Below, piece by piece: positions 20,809-22,563 of a stretch of DNA of 22,563 nucleotides; positions within the stretch are counted from its first letter, which is position 1, and each line of letters opens with the position of its first letter. The notes below the pieces were generated by a model. The model made no database searches and was not told where the DNA came from. It saw only the letters and a program-made list of their open reading frames with translations. Made by a program: the position numbers and the translations under genes. This stretch comes from a virus: positions 1-22,563 of IMG/VR virus record IMGVR_UViG_3300037493_000502; one strand, given 5' to 3'.

Positions 20809-21413
20809 TTTTTAGGTTCGTTTACTTCTTTTATTTCAATTGGTTTTTCCCAAGTCCTTACACAAGCCTTCCAATCTATCATTTTATTCTTGCCAACCAT
20901 CCAACCTTTAGCCGAATAGAAATTAAGAAATTTGTTTACATCAACTCCGTTTTTTCGTTCTGAACAATACTCAAGAATATCATTATAAGTAGGTTCTATA
21001 AATATACTTCTTTCATTCTTTACATTCTTTTCATTCTTGTTAGTTGTTAGTTGTTTGTTAGTCGTTTGTTGATTGTTTGTTATTGGTTTGTTAGACGTTT
21101 CGTTTTCGTCTTGGTAACATTCGTATTTACAGATAGTTACGATAGTATATTGGCTTGTTGATTTTAGTTCAATTTCGTTTGTCTTTTCCAACTTTTTTAA
21201 AATCGTTCTAATTGTTTGAACACTTATTCCAGTAGCGCTTGAAATATTTGCTAAAGACGAAATAAATTGTCCCCTTTCAATATCAATTCCTTGCCATTTA
21301 CCGCTTTTATGATTTGCTTTTATTAGCATAAATAAAAATAAATGTACCGCTTCAGACTTATTAAACCATTCCCAATCTAAAAATTTTCTATGTATTTTAA
21401 TCCATCCGCTCAT
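20787..21413 (-). CDS. Replication initiator-like protein (winged helix, iteron-bearing gene)
   Basis: 208 aa. Residues 1-100 form a winged-helix start (WIKIHRKFLDWEWFNKSEAV, then SSATGISVQTIRTILKKLEK). Residues about 105-138 are a low-complexity Asn/Thr/Lys linker, and 140-205 resemble a DnaD/DnaT-like C-terminal domain (VNKFLNFYSAKGWMVGKNKM, then WKACVRTWEK). Such proteins start phage replication and recruit the helicase encoded next. The linker is encoded by tandem DNA repeats that do not repeat in the protein, which suggests they are an origin, as in the lambda O gene. The start overlaps the 59-aa gene (ATGA). Confidence 0.78.
   Translation of the reverse strand: MSGWIKIHRKFLDWEWFNKSEAVHLFLFMLIKANHKSGKWQGIDIERGQFISSLANISSATGISVQTIRTILKKLEKTNEIELKSTSQYTIVTICKYECYQDENETSNKPITNNQQTTNKQLTTNKNEKNVKNERSIFIEPTYNDILEYCSERKNGVDVNKFLNFYSAKGWMVGKNKMIDWKACVRTWEKPIEIKEVNEPKKWKAPWS
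21014..21094 (-). repeat. Iteron-like repeats inside the initiator gene (possible origin)
   Basis: On the plus strand four 11-bp units lie head to tail (21051-21061, 21062-21072, 21073-21083, 21084-21094), each with the core GTTTGTT and exact 11-base spacing. Next to them is TTGTTAG twice (21037-21043, 21044-21050) and CATTCTT three times at nine-base spacing (21014, 21023, 21032). Because 11 is not a multiple of 3, the encoded protein does not repeat, so selection appears to act on the DNA. Confidence 0.7.
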
Positions 21414-21589
21414 AACTCATTAAATATATAAATAGATAAATAATGAATCAATTTTGCAGTATCTTTTTTTTCAATACAAATTGACCTTGATTTTTCATTT
21501 TCAATAACTTCAAAACAAATATGCGTTCCCATCGAAACTATCATTTTGTCGTTTTCATTTTCAGTACATCGTAAAACAATTTCTTCCAT
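21410..21589 (-). CDS. Small conserved protein upstream of the initiator (59 aa)
   Basis: ATG at 21587-21589 and TGA at 21410-21412, overlapping the initiator start (ATGA). The sequence begins MEEIVLRCTENENDKMIVSM and later has EKKDTAKLIHYLSIYI. The gene fits exactly between its neighbours, and its layout (two strands, then a helix with KDTAKLI) resembles short phage proteins I recall, without a known function. It is probably expressed with the initiator. Confidence 0.7.
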   Translation of the reverse strand: MEEIVLRCTENENDKMIVSMGTHICFEVIENEKSRSICIEKKDTAKLIHYLSIYIFNEL

Positions 21590-21593
21590 AATC

Positions 21594-21653
21594 TTAATTT
21601 TTAAGTAAATAAAAAAGCCTTACTAACTCGGTTGGGTCTAACTTCAACTTCAT
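21594..21653 (-). CDS. Candidate 19-aa peptide inside the structured leader (weak)
   Basis: ATG at 21651-21653, TAA at 21594-21596; peptide MKLKLDPTELVRLFYLLKN. The frame is also open upstream of the ATG without a start codon. It ends four bases before the 59-aa gene, so it could be a leader peptide. It overlaps the proposed terminator, so either reading could be wrong. Confidence 0.3.
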   Translation of the reverse strand: MKLKLDPTELVRLFYLLKN

Positions 21654-21700
21654 TAATAAGGCTAATAATTCCTTTTTGTACTTATAATGTTAGACCGTAC
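21611..21700 (-). ncRNA. Pseudoknot-capable leader or small RNA with terminator-like end
   Basis: Between the DnaA-like gene and the 59-aa gene. On the minus strand, GGTCTAAC (21696-21689) is near the predicted 5-prime end, AGCCTTA (21663-21657) follows, then GTTAGACC (21642-21635), and TAAGGCT (21622-21616) precedes TTTTTT. GGTCTAAC pairs with GTTAGACC over eight bases and AGCCTTA with TAAGGCT over seven; these crossed pairings form an H-type pseudoknot. GTTAGACC also sits in the loop of a small GTTG/CAAC hairpin. The second stem plus T-run resembles an intrinsic terminator, so the first pairing could control it. Existence of the RNA is inferred. Confidence 0.48.
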
Positions 21701-21705
21701 AATTG

Positions 21706-21713
21706 CAAATATA
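21706..21713 (-). promoter_or_regulatory. -7 promoter element TATATTTG before the structured leader
   Basis: Exact copy of the TATATTTG found in the other two promoters. A start near 21699 would place GGTCTAAC at the very 5-prime end of the RNA. No TTG lies at the expected -33 distance (21731-21740), so strength is doubtful or an activator is needed. Confidence 0.45.
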
Positions 21714-21723
21714 AACTTTTATT

Positions 21724-22125
21724 TTAATCTAATTCGTTTTTATCTGAAAACTTATAAACATTATTTTGCAAACGCTTTTTAATCTTTGCTAAATCGTGGT
21801 AGTTTTTGCCATCCATTATGTCTTGTATTAAATTTCGCTCCTTTAATTCAATTTTTTTATTATTAAATTCCTCGAATAAATCTTTAGTGTCTATCAAGTA
21901 CATTTCGTCTTTTGCTCGTCCAAAAAGTTTCGATTGTGTTATTCCGTGAATTATAGTAGCGTGGTTCATCTGGAACAATTCAGCTATTTCACGAAGAACA
22001 AAATTGTTTCTTCGTAAGTAATTAAATATAAACCAACGCCTATGCACTTTGTTTGGTTTCTTTGTTCGTTCCCGCAAATTTTCCGTTTCAATTATTTCGT
22101 GTATTCGTTCAATCAAGTTTTCCAT
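21724..22125 (-). CDS. DnaA domain IV-like DNA-binding protein
   Basis: 133 aa. Residues about 28-70 (RRWFIFNYLRRNNFVLREIA, then LFQMNHATIIHGITQSKLF) match the C-terminal DNA-binding domain of DnaA, including the NHATIIHG stretch that corresponds to the DnaA signature DHSTVLHA. There is no AAA+ ATPase domain. A basic segment (RERTKKPNKVHRR) precedes the motif and a charged helical tail follows. It may bind phage origin sequences, block or help host DnaA, or act as a regulator. I saw no clear DnaA box (TTATCCACA-like) nearby. Early position in the replication module supports a replication role. Confidence 0.72.
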   Translation of the reverse strand: MENLIERIHEIIETENLRERTKKPNKVHRRWFIFNYLRRNNFVLREIAELFQMNHATIIHGITQSKLFGRAKDEMYLIDTKDLFEEFNNKKIELKERNLIQDIMDGKNYHDLAKIKKRLQNNVYKFSDKNELD

Positions 22126-22183
22126 ATAAGTAAGTTATAATTTTTAAATAAATATAGTTTCGTATTTCTTTTAATTTTTTCAT
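22109..22183 (-). CDS. Candidate 24-aa peptide before the DnaA-like gene (weak)
   Basis: ATG at 22181-22183 overlaps the preceding stop (ATGA); the frame reads MKKLKEIRNYIYLKIITYLY and four more residues, then TGA at 22109-22111 inside the start of the next gene. The coupling at one end is suggestive, but the sequence is A/T-rich and short enough to occur by chance. It may serve translational coupling only. Confidence 0.3.
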   Translation of the reverse strand: MKKLKEIRNYIYLKIITYLYGKLD

Positions 22184-22335
22184 ATTGTTTCAACTTTTAA
22201 AATTAGTTTTCTTTGCATTGCCATACGCATTATGGCGTGGTCTCGGTCAAGCGCTTTTAGAACACGATAACCAATTGTTTTTTTAGTGCATTGCGTATCT
22301 AAATAAAACACGTATGTAATTTTATAATTTTTCAT
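22180..22335 (-). CDS. Small basic protein of unknown function (51 aa)
   Basis: ATG at 22333-22335, TGA at 22180-22182. The sequence begins MKNYKITYVFYLDTQCTKKT and continues IGYRVLKALDRDHAIMRMAM, ending with a basic strand-like tail. One beta strand followed by a helix is likely. It overlaps the preceding gene by 14 bases. I recall no named family. Early-operon position suggests a host-takeover or replication accessory role, but no evidence is at hand. Confidence 0.62.
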   Translation of the reverse strand: MKNYKITYVFYLDTQCTKKTIGYRVLKALDRDHAIMRMAMQRKLILKVETI

Positions 22336-22525
22336 TACTATTTGGTATTTCGTTAAATTCTTGATTCTCTAAATAGTCAAGGTAAAGGTTTAAATTGAAA
22401 CTCCCGCCTTTGTCTCCTTCAACGCTTTGTTCACGCCACCAGTTCATTTTTCGTTTTAATGAAAAAGTTGTTTGAGTAAATTGGTTTTCTGTGGTCGCAA
22501 TTTGCGACTTTAATAATTGTTTCAT
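22322..22525 (-). CDS. Small protein of unknown function (67 aa)
   Basis: Begins MKQLLKSQIATTENQFTQTT, has a basic, Trp-rich segment (KRKMNWWREQSVEGDKGG), and ends with an acidic, Asn-rich tail (NQEFNEIPNSNEKL). The start overlaps the stop of the partial frame at the window edge (ATGA) and its end overlaps the next gene. No family recognised. Confidence 0.58.
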   Translation of the reverse strand: MKQLLKSQIATTENQFTQTTFSLKRKMNWWREQSVEGDKGGSFNLNLYLDYLENQEFNEIPNSNEKL

Positions 22526-22563
22526 AAGTTCTCGTTTTTTTGTTCGTTATAAAAATCTAATTC
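22522..22563 (-). CDS. C-terminal end of an upstream gene (partial)
   Basis: The last 13 codons of a frame entering from the window edge: ELDFYNEQKNENL, stop TGA at 22522-22524 overlapping the next ATG. The ATGA coupling, as used throughout this genome, is the only evidence. Confidence 0.5.
   Translation of the reverse strand, partial: ELDFYNEQKNENL

Overview
This window looks like part of the genome of a tailed bacteriophage (or prophage) of a Bacteroidota host, most likely a Flavobacterium or close relative. It is AT-rich, every convincing gene lies on the minus strand, genes are tightly packed with ATGA and TAATG stop/start overlaps, gene starts lack a Shine-Dalgarno sequence and follow A/T-rich leaders, and the promoters I can see carry the Bacteroidota -7 element TAnnTTTG. 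The host assignment is inference from these features and from protein similarity I recall. No integrase, lysis gene or portal gene is visible, so lifestyle is undecided.

Transcription runs from high to low coordinates. The early module (about 22563 to 15593) starts with small unknown proteins and a DnaA domain IV-like protein. Next comes a short structured leader or small RNA with its own -7 element and a terminator-like hairpin. The replication core follows: a 59-aa protein, a winged-helix initiator with iteron-like 11-bp repeats inside its gene, and a DnaB/RecA-fold helicase. After these come a C5 cytosine methyltransferase, a NinG-like nuclease and a PD-(D/E)XK-like protein. A consensus promoter then drives an ERF annealing protein, a lambda-exonuclease-like nuclease, an SSB-tailed protein and several very small genes. 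The module ends at an intrinsic terminator at 15564-15590.

The late module (15478 to 1) starts from a host-type promoter in front of a small sigma-70-like factor. It continues through a cysteine-bearing conserved protein, a ParB-domain/DNA methyltransferase fusion, the small and large terminase subunits and a 57-aa protein. A pair of overlapping genes follows, joined by a T-tract that fits -1 programmed frameshifting of the tail-assembly-chaperone type. Then come tail/neck proteins, two large tail or baseplate proteins, a C1q-like jelly-roll protein, the tape measure, an XkdF-like prohead protease, two small proteins (45 aa basic, 57 aa Cys-rich), two duplicated scaffold-like proteins, a Glu-rich scaffold-like protein and the start of the major capsid gene. 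The tail genes precede the head genes.

Nine small genes not found by a standard ORF-length cutoff were recovered by reading the gaps (2237-2410, 2500-2637, 5958-6113, 11713-11886, 16296-16388, 21410-21589, 22180-22335, plus two weaker candidates). The most interesting signals are the frameshift site at 11214-11220, the in-gene iterons at 21014-21094, the pseudoknot-capable leader at 21611-21700, a motif shared between the protease tail and the free-standing scaffold-like paralogues, and CpG-poor target-recognition segments in both methyltransferases.
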